From DAOUAJ01 sp034433615 (GTDB taxonomy: Bacteria; Chloroflexota; Anaerolineae; DUEN01), in the NCBI GenBank assembly GCA_034433615.1, contig DAOUAJ010000338.1, positions 1-26,153 of the forward strand: a stretch of DNA of 26,153 nt. The letters run 5' to 3'. Position 1 is the first letter of the stretch, and every line of letters begins with the position of its first letter. Below are positions 16,244-22,966 of this stretch, in pieces. Position numbers and translations under genes: made by a program. The notes beneath the pieces are model-generated. The model did not search any database. It was not told where the DNA came from and worked only from the letters and a program-made list of their open reading frames with translations.

Positions 16244-16834
16244 ATGGCAGAGCGGTTTCATCTCTTCGTGAGCGCAGGGCCGGATATGGAGATAGAGCGG
16301 GAAGTGATCGGGCGAGTGGTGGCGCAGCTTCCAGTGCAATTGGGCTGGGAGATTAAACGCACCCCACCGCCTGGCGAGCAACGGCCCATTGACCTGGGGG
16401 CGGTGGTGCACTGTGATCTGTTTGTGCTCATGATGGGACAGGATATCGCCGCTCCGGTCGGGGTTGAATGGGATGTAGCCAGACGATCCGGGCGACGGAT
16501 CATGCCTCTGTTACGGAAGGGTCTCCGCACGCCGGCTGCCGCGGTCTTCTTGCACGACATACGGTTGGATTGGCACTCTTTTGAGACGATCAGCGATCTG
16601 GAGAACCTGGTTCGTACTGCGCTGGTTGACGTGCTGTTGGATCGGGCTGTGGAGTTCAGGCTGACGCCGCAGGAGTGGGAGGCGCTCAACTTGATGCGTA
16701 AGGCCGAGAAGACGAAGAGAGACGAGGTGTTTGAACCACCGGAGCCGGCCGGCGCCGGCGGCGGTGGTATCATCCTGGGGCCGGAGGATGCGGGCTCTGG
16801 TGGTGTGGTGGTTGGCACAGGCCAACACCCGTAA
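16244..16834 (+). CDS. TIR/DUF4062-like domain protein (196 aa)
   Basis: The ATG has GGAGAG six bases upstream. An earlier non-ATG start at 16172 would have to begin inside the inverted repeat and is rejected. The N-terminal ~135 residues look like an alpha/beta TIR-related or DUF4062 fold: HLFVSAGPDMEIEREVIGRV (strand then charged helix), AVVHCDLFVLMMGQDI (second strand), and GVEWDVARRSGRRIMPLLRKG, where Glu-Trp before a helix and strand resembles the conserved Glu region of such folds. A linker (EWEALNLMRKAEKTKRDE) leads to a Pro/Gly-rich tail (about 165-196). No membrane segment is seen. Enzymatic activity is not shown. The next gene in the same direction encodes a membrane-anchored HEAT protein and they are likely cotranscribed (71-bp gap). 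Confidence 0.55.
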   Translation: MAERFHLFVSAGPDMEIEREVIGRVVAQLPVQLGWEIKRTPPPGEQRPIDLGAVVHCDLFVLMMGQDIAAPVGVEWDVARRSGRRIMPLLRKGLRTPAAAVFLHDIRLDWHSFETISDLENLVRTALVDVLLDRAVEFRLTPQEWEALNLMRKAEKTKRDEVFEPPEPAGAGGGGIILGPEDAGSGGVVVGTGQHP

Positions 16835-16905
16835 GTTGGAACTTTGCGCCTCACCAGCACGTTGTACAGTACGAAAGAGGGTGAAAAGAACGGAGGTTTG
16901 TAAGG

Positions 16906-18552
16906 GTGCGTAGGATTCGTGAGATTGTGGTGACTGGTGTGGTGGCATTGATCAGCGTTATTCTCGCTACGATTAACCTGGCGGCGGATCGGCCGACGCC
17001 ATCGTCTCCGCCGACGCCGGAGTGGGCCTATCACTGGACCACGCGTCCTGATGGTACCAGCGAGCTCTGGCGGCGTCCCATGGAGCAACCCGAGAAGGCA
17101 TGGATGTCGTTGGGCACTCTCCCCGCGCCGGTGCTCGAGCTCGTCCCGCATCCGGCCCAGCCCGAAGTGATCTTTGTCCGCACAGCCGATGCCCTTTATC
17201 GCTCTGATGATGCGGGTGAACGCTGGACACCCCTGACCAATCTGCCTGGTGTGCCCACCGCTTTGGCTTTGGGGCAGCATACGCCTGGGCTGGTCTACCT
17301 GGGCACCCTGACGGGCGGCGCTTATCGGAGCGAGGACGATGGACGCACATGGGCGCGACTCTCACCTGAGCTGGGGCTCTTGCCTGGGACGATGCTGGAG
17401 GTCACCGCGCTGGCCGTCAGCCCGCAGGACGATGAGATCATTTATGCAGCGACCGGCTACTGGCTGGGGACGACACGCCTGTTTTTCGAGCCAGCAGGGG
17501 TATTCCTCAGCGTGGATGGTGGGGAGACCTGGCTGCCGGTGCATCGGGCGCAGCCTGGTGAGCCGCGTGTGCCCCGACTGGTTCCTGATCCTGAGCGACC
17601 GTTGACCGTGCAGGCGATGACTGACGCGTCCGAGCCGCGCTGGTACAGCTTTGGCGATGTAGCCCTGCTGGACGAATGGCTCGTTGCCGAGCGACCGGCA
17701 GCGCGCGCAGCGGCGGCCAGGGTTTGGGGACTGCTGGGGGGCACGGACGCGATCCAACGCTTACTGGAGCGGTTGAGCGTGGAGCAGGACGCGGCGGTGG
17801 GGCAGGCTATCGTCAGGGCGCTGGGGCCGCTGGCGAATGAGGAGATGGTGCCGACCCTGGCTGGCGCCTTAGGGCATGATGATCCACAGGTACGCTGGCG
17901 GGCCGCCACCGTGTTGGGATTCATCCCCTCACCGACATCTGTAGCGGAGTTGGGGCAAACGCTCCGCAACGATGACAGTATCGCTCGCGCGGCGGCTGCC
18001 CAGGCCCTGGTGCGGATCGGTACTCCGGAGGCGGCGGCAGAGGTGATCCCTTTGCTCGACGCGCCTGACCTGACCCCCACTCGTCATCTGGCGTTGAGCA
18101 TCCTGGAACAGATCGGCGAGCCTGCGGTCGCCCCCCTGGAGGTAGCACTTGCGACCGATGAGCCGGCGCTGCGTCGGGGTGCGGCTGAGGCTCTGGGTTG
18201 GATCGCCTCGCCGCGTGCCACCGCCGCGCTGGCTGCCGCTCTGAACGATGAGAGCGAAGCCGTACGCATCAAGGCTGCGTGGGCTCTGGGGCAGATTGAT
18301 ACGATCCAGGCAAGAGAGGCATTGGCTGCTGCCCTGCGTGACCCCAGTGCTCTGGTGCGTGCCCAGGCAAATGCGGCGTTGGGAAAGCCGTTGACTCCTC
18401 GCCAGCAGCCGACACCATGGCCAGTCTTGCCGGAACCGTTCACACCCTGGATCGGGTGGTTACGGTGGGCCGCTCTGGCTCTGACCATCGTTCTTGTGGC
18501 TGTGATCCTCCTGGGTGGAAATGGCCGGTCTCGGCTGTCGCCGCGCCATTGA
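16906..18552 (+). CDS. Membrane-anchored Asp-box propeller and HEAT-repeat protein
   Basis: This 548-residue protein starts at GTG, with GGAGG about nine bases upstream. An N-terminal hydrophobic segment (about 8-27) is a signal anchor or signal peptide. Residues ~70-215 carry three Asp-box motifs (SDDAGERW about 100, SEDDGRTW about 142, SVDGGETW about 202) as in sialidase/sortilin-type beta-propellers. Only about three blades are present, so the propeller is small or incomplete. Residues ~265-500 are tandem HEAT-like helical repeats (AARVWGLLGG, VRWRAATVLGFI, IARAAAAQALVRIG, LRRGAAEALGWIAS, VRIKAAWALGQID, VRAQANAALG). A second membrane segment at about 518-537 (LRWAALALTIVLVAVILLGG) is followed by a short basic tail. 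If both segments span, the repeats lie outside the cell. The combination suggests a binding scaffold; the partner is unknown. Confidence 0.75.
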   Translation: MRRIREIVVTGVVALISVILATINLAADRPTPSSPPTPEWAYHWTTRPDGTSELWRRPMEQPEKAWMSLGTLPAPVLELVPHPAQPEVIFVRTADALYRSDDAGERWTPLTNLPGVPTALALGQHTPGLVYLGTLTGGAYRSEDDGRTWARLSPELGLLPGTMLEVTALAVSPQDDEIIYAATGYWLGTTRLFFEPAGVFLSVDGGETWLPVHRAQPGEPRVPRLVPDPERPLTVQAMTDASEPRWYSFGDVALLDEWLVAERPAARAAAARVWGLLGGTDAIQRLLERLSVEQDAAVGQAIVRALGPLANEEMVPTLAGALGHDDPQVRWRAATVLGFIPSPTSVAELGQTLRNDDSIARAAAAQALVRIGTPEAAAEVIPLLDAPDLTPTRHLALSILEQIGEPAVAPLEVALATDEPALRRGAAEALGWIASPRATAALAAALNDESEAVRIKAAWALGQIDTIQAREALAAALRDPSALVRAQANAALGKPLTPRQQPTPWPVLPEPFTPWIGWLRWAALALTIVLVAVILLGGNGRSRLSPRH

Positions 18553-18573
18553 GCGCAAGGAGCGGTTCTGCTG

Positions 18574-18600
18574 AGAAGGGGAGCTGATCGCTCCCCTTCT
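18574..18600. terminator. Hairpin terminator between convergent genes
   Basis: An 11-bp perfect stem (AGAAGGGGAGC with GCTCCCCTTCT) surrounds the loop TGATC, 22 bp after the HEAT-protein stop and 36 bp beyond the ecfT end. There is no clear T-run on either side. The position between convergent genes supports a bidirectional terminator role. Confidence 0.7.
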
Positions 18601-18635
18601 TCGCGTAAACAGCGATTGGGGACGGGCAGCCGCCT

Positions 18636-19421
18636 CTACTTGCGGAGAGCGAAAGCGAAAACCAGCCCGGCAGCCAGGAGGGCGAGTAGAAGACTGGTGA
18701 CAACCCAGTCCTGGCGTGTGAAGCGTAGATGGCGGAATTGGGTGCGACGCACGCCGGGAGCCCCCAGGCCGCGCGCCTCCAGACTCCACGCCAGTCCCTG
18801 GCTGGTGCGCAGCGCGCTGATCAGCATGGCCACCAGGATAGGCTGACGGGCCTGCAGGCGGCGCCACAACGATCCGCTGTCCAGGTCCAGGCCGCGGGCA
18901 CGTTGGGCATCCGCCACCTGCTCGTAGAGTCCAGCGATGGTGGGGATGTAGCGTAATGCCAGCGCCAGGGTCAGACTCCACGTATAGGGTAAGCCCAGCG
19001 CGGCCAACCCTCGCACCATCGTCGCCTGATCAGTGGTAAACAGCCAGAGAAACATGGCGAAGGCCAGCGCGTCCAGACGGAGCGCCATCGTCACCCCTTG
19101 CAGGAGCGCTGTCCAGGTCAGACGCAGCGGGCCGATGGTGAGGAAAGCCGCTCCTGGCCCCGGCTGGAAGATCAACCACAGCGTCGGGATGAGCAAGGTC
19201 AGTGGCAGCATCAATCGCCAGAGCGCGCGCAGACGTTGACCTGGCATTCCGGTGCTGAGGATTAAGACGTGCATGATGAGCAGCAGGCTGGCTGCGATGA
19301 TGAGGTGTGTGAACAGGAAGAGCAACACGGTGCTCTCAGCGACCAGCAGCAGCTTGACCCGGGGATCCAGGCGGTGGAGCAGGCTATCGCCCGGCAGGTA
19401 GAGGTCAAAGTTGTCGTTCAT
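18636..19421 (-). CDS. ecfT: Energy-coupling factor transporter T component EcfT
   Basis: This 261-residue integral membrane protein couples ATP hydrolysis by EcfA to the substrate-binding S component. It starts FDLYLPGDSLLHRLDPRVKL, a typical EcfT beginning, and has several membrane segments. The coupling-helix motifs with Ala-Arg-Gly are present twice: VADAQRARGLDLD near the middle and WSLEARGLGAPG near the end. The start codon overlaps the last 17 bases of the ATPase gene, so translation is likely coupled. It is the last gene of the S-A-T operon and ends at a shared terminator. Confidence 0.93.
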   Translation of the reverse strand: MNDNFDLYLPGDSLLHRLDPRVKLLLVAESTVLLFLFTHLIIAASLLLIMHVLILSTGMPGQRLRALWRLMLPLTLLIPTLWLIFQPGPGAAFLTIGPLRLTWTALLQGVTMALRLDALAFAMFLWLFTTDQATMVRGLAALGLPYTWSLTLALALRYIPTIAGLYEQVADAQRARGLDLDSGSLWRRLQARQPILVAMLISALRTSQGLAWSLEARGLGAPGVRRTQFRHLRFTRQDWVVTSLLLALLAAGLVFAFALRK

Positions 19422-21141
19422 TGGTTATTGCTCCTGCCCAGGCCTGGAGGAATTCATCAATGCTGAGGATGGGCGTAAGCTCGGGCGGCACCCCCAGAGC
19501 ATCGGCCAGGCGAGTGATGGGAGGCGGTAACAGGCCGGCAGGTGTAAGCACCTCCGGGCGAACAAACAACTGGCGCGGAGTGCCGTCAAACACGACGCGG
19601 CCATCCACCAGAACGACGCAGCGTCGGGCCCGCTCGGCCACGATGGTCATGTCATGAGTGATCAGGATGATGGTGGTGCCTTGACGATTCAGTTCATCGA
19701 GGAAGTCGAGCAGCTCGTTAGCGCTGGCCCAGTCCAGGCCACCTGTGGGCTCGTCCAGGATGAGCACGGCCGGGCGAGAGGCGGCAACTGCAGCCACGGC
19801 CACTTTGCGGCGCAGGCCGTAGCCCAGGACGGCAGGCGGCACCTCGGCCAGGTGGCCCAACTGGAAGCGGGCCAGCATCTCACTGACAGTCGCTTCGATA
19901 TCGTCTGGTGCCCAGCCCACGTTGCGAGGGCCAAAGGCAAGCTCCTCGCGGACGGTGGGGGCAAAGATCTGGTGATCGGGATTCTGGAAGGCGTAACCGA
20001 CGCTACGGGCCAGCACGGGAATGGGGGTGGTACGTGTATCTTGCCCGTTGACCCACACCCGGCCGGCTGTAGGGGAAAGCAGCCCCATCATAGTGCGGGC
20101 CAATGTGGATTTGCCGGCGCCGTTGGGGCCGACCAGCGCCACGTATTCGCTTTCCCTGATCTGTAATGATACTTCGGACAGGGCGCGCGTGCCATTCGGA
20201 TACACGAAGGAGAGATTGTCCATGACGATGATGGGGCGGCCAGACGGCGCTGAGGGCTCATGACGAGGGACGGCAGGGGGGTGCCAGCGAGCTGGAGAGA
20301 GGGCTTGTGCCGCACCCGGCACGGTGAGCGGCAGCGGGTGCGTATTCTGGGCTGGTGGAGAGAGCCTGAAAACCAGCCGCGTTGCCTGGGGCGCGCTCAC
20401 CCCTGCTTCGCATAGTAATTGAACTTCACATGCAGACAATTCACACGCATGACAAAGACGTAGTTGCCCGTTGTGAAGTACGGCTATGCGATCAGCCATC
20501 TGAACCACCCACTCAATATCCTGGGTGGCCATGATAACAGTGGCTTCCATCTCGTTGCGAAGCTGGTTGAGTGCCGCAAGGACCTCGGCTCTGCCCAGCG
20601 GATCCAGGTGGGCGGTGGGTTCGTCCAGGACCAGCAGAGAAGGGCGGGGGGCCAGGGCTGCGGCGATGGCCACCCGTTGCATCTGCCCACCCGAGAGACG
20701 GCGCGGTGAGCGGCGACGGAATCCCTCCATACCAACCAGCGAGAGCGCCCAGTCAATGCGGCGATCTATCTCGTCGGCGGGCACCCCCAGATTTTCCAGG
20801 CCGAAGGCGATCTCGTCTTCCACCGTGAGCTGGAAGAGCTGGCTTTCGGGATCCTGAAAGACCATGCCGACGTCGCGGGCCAGCGCGGCGGGCGGGAGGC
20901 GTCGTGTGTCCCGCCCGCGCACCATGACTCGTCCGCGGATCGTGCCTCCGGTGGCCTGGGGCACCAGCCCGTTAAGCGAGAGGCAAAGTGTGGTCTTGCC
21001 CACGCCCACGCGGCCCAGCAGGGCGATGAATTCACCCAGGCCCGCGTGCAAATGAACCCCCCGGAGCACCTGCACCGGGGGGCCTGCGTCTCGCCAGGGT
21101 GGATAAGCGAAGTGCCAGTCGTCAACCGTCAGGATGTCCAG
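19405..21141 (-). CDS. Fused double ATPase of an ECF transporter (EcfA-EcfA')
   Basis: Two ABC ATPase domains in one chain power vitamin-type uptake. Domain 1: Walker A GRVGVGKTT (about residue 43), Q-loop MVFQDPESQLFQLTVEDEIA, signature LSGGQMQRVAIAA, Walker B LLVLDEPTAHLDP. Domain 2: Walker A GPNGAGKST (about 335), Q-loop YAFQNPDHQIFAPTVREELA, Walker B LILDEPTGGLDW, but a degenerate signature VLGYGLRRKVAVAA. The natural N-terminus (LDILTVDDWHFAYPPW, a family-like first strand) lies upstream of the first GTG at 21075. In that frame the only candidate is a CTG at 21139-21141, three bases after the EcfS stop, with GAGGAG upstream. I therefore extend the gene to CTG (578 residues); the GTG start would remove the first strand. 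It overlaps ecfT by 17 bases. Confidence 0.9.
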   Translation of the reverse strand: MDILTVDDWHFAYPPWRDAGPPVQVLRGVHLHAGLGEFIALLGRVGVGKTTLCLSLNGLVPQATGGTIRGRVMVRGRDTRRLPPAALARDVGMVFQDPESQLFQLTVEDEIAFGLENLGVPADEIDRRIDWALSLVGMEGFRRRSPRRLSGGQMQRVAIAAALAPRPSLLVLDEPTAHLDPLGRAEVLAALNQLRNEMEATVIMATQDIEWVVQMADRIAVLHNGQLRLCHACELSACEVQLLCEAGVSAPQATRLVFRLSPPAQNTHPLPLTVPGAAQALSPARWHPPAVPRHEPSAPSGRPIIVMDNLSFVYPNGTRALSEVSLQIRESEYVALVGPNGAGKSTLARTMMGLLSPTAGRVWVNGQDTRTTPIPVLARSVGYAFQNPDHQIFAPTVREELAFGPRNVGWAPDDIEATVSEMLARFQLGHLAEVPPAVLGYGLRRKVAVAAVAASRPAVLILDEPTGGLDWASANELLDFLDELNRQGTTIILITHDMTIVAERARRCVVLVDGRVVFDGTPRQLFVRPEVLTPAGLLPPPITRLADALGVPPELTPILSIDEFLQAWAGAITNERQL

Positions 21142-21144
21142 GGA

Positions 21145-21678
21145 TCACTCCTCACGCCAGGCCTGGGGGCGTAACATTTGAGTCAGGGGTGGGTAGGCCC
21201 GCCGCACGGCCAGCACTAACGGGATGCCGACCACGGCGCCGACCAGATTCTGGAAAGCGTTGAAGGGGAGCTCCGCGAAGGCTGGCCCCCAGCCGGTCAG
21301 CACCAGCCCTTCGCCCAGCAGGTAAAGCGCACACATCACCACGGCGCCGGCCAGCCAGGCCAGCACCATGCCGATAAACGGGCGGTCGCGGCCCAGCCAC
21401 CCGGCGACGAAACCTTCCAGCCCGTGAGCCAGCAAGGTGAGGATGGCGAACTGAGCGTACCCGCCCAGGAGATCGGCCAGCGCGGCTCCGACGCCCCCGG
21501 CGATCAACCCCACCCAGGGGCCGAAAGCGAAGGCGGTGAAGTAGATGGCGACATCGGATAAGTTGACATAACCATTGGTGGCGGGAACTGGTACGCGCAC
21601 CGCCAGGGTGAACACGGTCGTCACCGCGATCATCACAGCCACCACAGCGATTGCCATTGGATTGACCTGTCGTCTCAT
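21145..21678 (-). CDS. ECF transporter S component (substrate-binding membrane protein)
   Basis: This 177-residue membrane protein has about six hydrophobic segments. It contains the S-component pattern NLSDVAIYFTAFAFGPWVGL, then GGVGAALADLLGGYAQFAIL and LLAHGLEGFVAGWLGRD, close to the riboflavin/HMP-type S-component group (PF07155-like). The substrate cannot be fixed from sequence. GAGGAGG lies six bases before the ATG. A promoter is predicted at 21723-21750. No FMN, TPP or cobalamin riboswitch fits in the short leader (about 40 nt). It is the first gene of the S-A-T operon, and the ATPase gene follows three bases after its stop. Confidence 0.88.
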   Translation of the reverse strand: MRRQVNPMAIAVVAVMIAVTTVFTLAVRVPVPATNGYVNLSDVAIYFTAFAFGPWVGLIAGGVGAALADLLGGYAQFAILTLLAHGLEGFVAGWLGRDRPFIGMVLAWLAGAVVMCALYLLGEGLVLTGWGPAFAELPFNAFQNLVGAVVGIPLVLAVRRAYPPLTQMLRPQAWREE

Positions 21679-21722
21679 AAGATTCCTCCTCAGCTACAGT
21701 TTACGTTTGACGCTTCACGCCT

Positions 21723-21750
21723 ATTCTACCGCAACTCAGGTGATGTGCAA
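21723..21750 (-). promoter_or_regulatory. Promoter of the ECF transporter operon
   Basis: On the minus strand, TTGCAC (21745-21750) and TAGAAT (21723-21728) have a 16-bp spacer. The predicted start is near 21716, leaving a leader of about 38 nt. Confidence 0.55.
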
Positions 21751-21761
21751 GTAGGAGGACT

Positions 21762-21790
21762 TTGACGGAGCAGGGGGAACCGTCTATACT
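21762..21790 (+). promoter_or_regulatory. Promoter of the AIR-synthase-like gene
   Basis: TTGACG (21762-21767) and TATACT (21785-21790) have a 17-bp spacer. The predicted start is near 21797, about 30 nt before the ATG at 21827. Confidence 0.7.
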
Positions 21791-21826
21791 CAATGCCCGT
21801 AAAACGTGAAACGTAAGGATGGCTCG

Positions 21827-22873
21827 ATGACCAAAGATATAACTTTACTGCCTACGGGCAAGCTGCCTGCGGATCTGCTGGAACGGTTGTTGCAACGGTA
21901 TGGGGGGCGTGATCCCCGGCTCGTCGTAGGCCCCAGGACTGGCGAGGATGCGGCCGTCGTGGACTTCGGCGATCGTTACCTGCTGGCCAAGACCGATCCC
22001 ATCACCTTCGCCACGGATGAGATCGGCTGGTACGCCGTCAACGTCAACGCCAATGACATTGCGGTGATGGGAGGGCAGCCGCGGTGGTTCCTGGCGACGA
22101 TCCTGTTGCCGGCCGGCCGCGCAACGCCGGACATGGCCGATACCATCTTTGGGCAGATCCACGCGGCCTGTAACGATCTGGGTATTGCGCTGGCAGGGGG
22201 GCACACCGAGGTGACCTACGGACTGGATCGTCCGATCGTGGTTGGCGTAATGCTGGGCGAGGTAGATCGTGAGCGGCTGGTAACCAAAGGTGGTGCCCGG
22301 CCAGGCGATGCCATCGTGCTGGTCAAGAGTGTGCCCATTGAGGGGACGGCGTTGATCGCCCGCGAGAAACGTGCAGAGCTACAGCAGCGTGGCTACAATG
22401 ATGGGTGGCTGGTTCGTGTAGCCAGTTTTCTCCATGATCCGGGCATCAGCGTGCTTCGACCTGCCTTGCTGGCGTGTGAAGTTACTGACGTGCACGCTAT
22501 GCATGACCCGACGGAAGGGGGGCTGGTGACCGGGTTGTGGGAGATAGCCTGGGCTGCTGGCGTGGGTTTAGAGGTTGACCTGGGTGCGGTGCCAGTCCTG
22601 CCTGAGGGCCAGACGCTCTGTGCTGAGTTTGATCTGGATCCGCTAGGCACGATTGCTTCAGGTGCGTTGGTGGTTATCCTGCCGGAGGACCAGATCGCAG
22701 CCCTGCAGGCGGCCTTGGAGGCAGCGGGGTATGCGGTGACGCTCATCGGCAGGGTAAGGAAGGCGAGCGAGGGTATATGGGCCGTGCGCGATGGTCAGCG
22801 GCAACCATTGCTACGCTTTTCTGTAGATGAGATTGCTCGATTGTTTAAGAAAGACTATCATTCATTCGTATAG
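21827..22873 (+). CDS. AIR synthase-related / HypE-like protein
   Basis: This 348-residue protein belongs to the PurM/HypE/ThiL/SelD superfamily of ATP-dependent enzymes. Motifs seen: GEDAAVVDFGDRYLLAKTDP (nucleotide-site Asp region), NANDIAVMGGQPRWFLATIL, LAGGHTEVTYGLDRPIVVG and MHDPTEGGLVTGLWEIA. It lacks the C-terminal PRIC-type cysteine tail of true HypE, and no other hyp gene is near, so hydrogenase maturation is not supported. SelD features (Sec/Cys plus Gly-rich N-terminus) are also missing. The ATG at 21827 has TAAGGA about eight bases upstream; a GTG at 21806 would add seven residues encoded in the repeat. Being divergent from an ECF transporter hints at cofactor metabolism, as an inference only. 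Confidence 0.85.
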   Translation: MTKDITLLPTGKLPADLLERLLQRYGGRDPRLVVGPRTGEDAAVVDFGDRYLLAKTDPITFATDEIGWYAVNVNANDIAVMGGQPRWFLATILLPAGRATPDMADTIFGQIHAACNDLGIALAGGHTEVTYGLDRPIVVGVMLGEVDRERLVTKGGARPGDAIVLVKSVPIEGTALIAREKRAELQQRGYNDGWLVRVASFLHDPGISVLRPALLACEVTDVHAMHDPTEGGLVTGLWEIAWAAGVGLEVDLGAVPVLPEGQTLCAEFDLDPLGTIASGALVVILPEDQIAALQAALEAAGYAVTLIGRVRKASEGIWAVRDGQRQPLLRFSVDEIARLFKKDYHSFV

Positions 22874-22894
22874 TCATAAGTTACATCCCATAGC

Positions 22895-22906
22895 TTGTCA
22901 TGACAA
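22895..22906. repeat. 12-bp perfect palindrome between convergent genes
   Basis: TTGTCATGACAA is exactly self-complementary. It lies 22 bp after the AIR-synthase-like gene, in the 93-bp gap before the leftward gene ending at 22967. It could be a regulatory site or chance. The rest of the gap is AT-rich with no clear terminator. Confidence 0.3.
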
Positions 22907-22966
22907 CAAAACATTAAGATAACAAGGACTATGCGCAGAAAGACTTGAGGCGGCGTGGCTTTCGAC

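Larger units (their letters stand above)
21700..21818. repeat. Inverted ~20-bp copies flanking divergent promoters
   Basis: Arms 21700-21719 and 21799-21818 are reverse complements at 16 of 20 positions. Both are built of the words ACGTAAA, ACGTTT, CGTGAA and CGTCAA. The two predicted promoters (21723-21750 minus, 21762-21790 plus) lie between them, and both predicted transcription starts fall in or at the arms, so the two leaders share a similar sequence. Confidence 0.6.

Noticed and set aside
16258..17280. Minus-strand open frame of 340 codons across the TIR-like and HEAT-protein genes
   Set aside because: It crosses two genes with good RBSs and recognisable domains; its own translation is Ser/Pro/Arg-rich with no domain.
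21679..21722. Vitamin riboswitch (FMN, TPP, cobalamin) upstream of the ECF S component
   Set aside because: The predicted leader is about 40 nt and has no conserved riboswitch core; the room is taken by promoters and short repeats.
21827..22873. Selenophosphate synthetase (SelD) or true HypE
   Set aside because: It lacks the SelD N-terminal Cys/Sec loop and the HypE C-terminal Cys tail; only the shared superfamily motifs are present.
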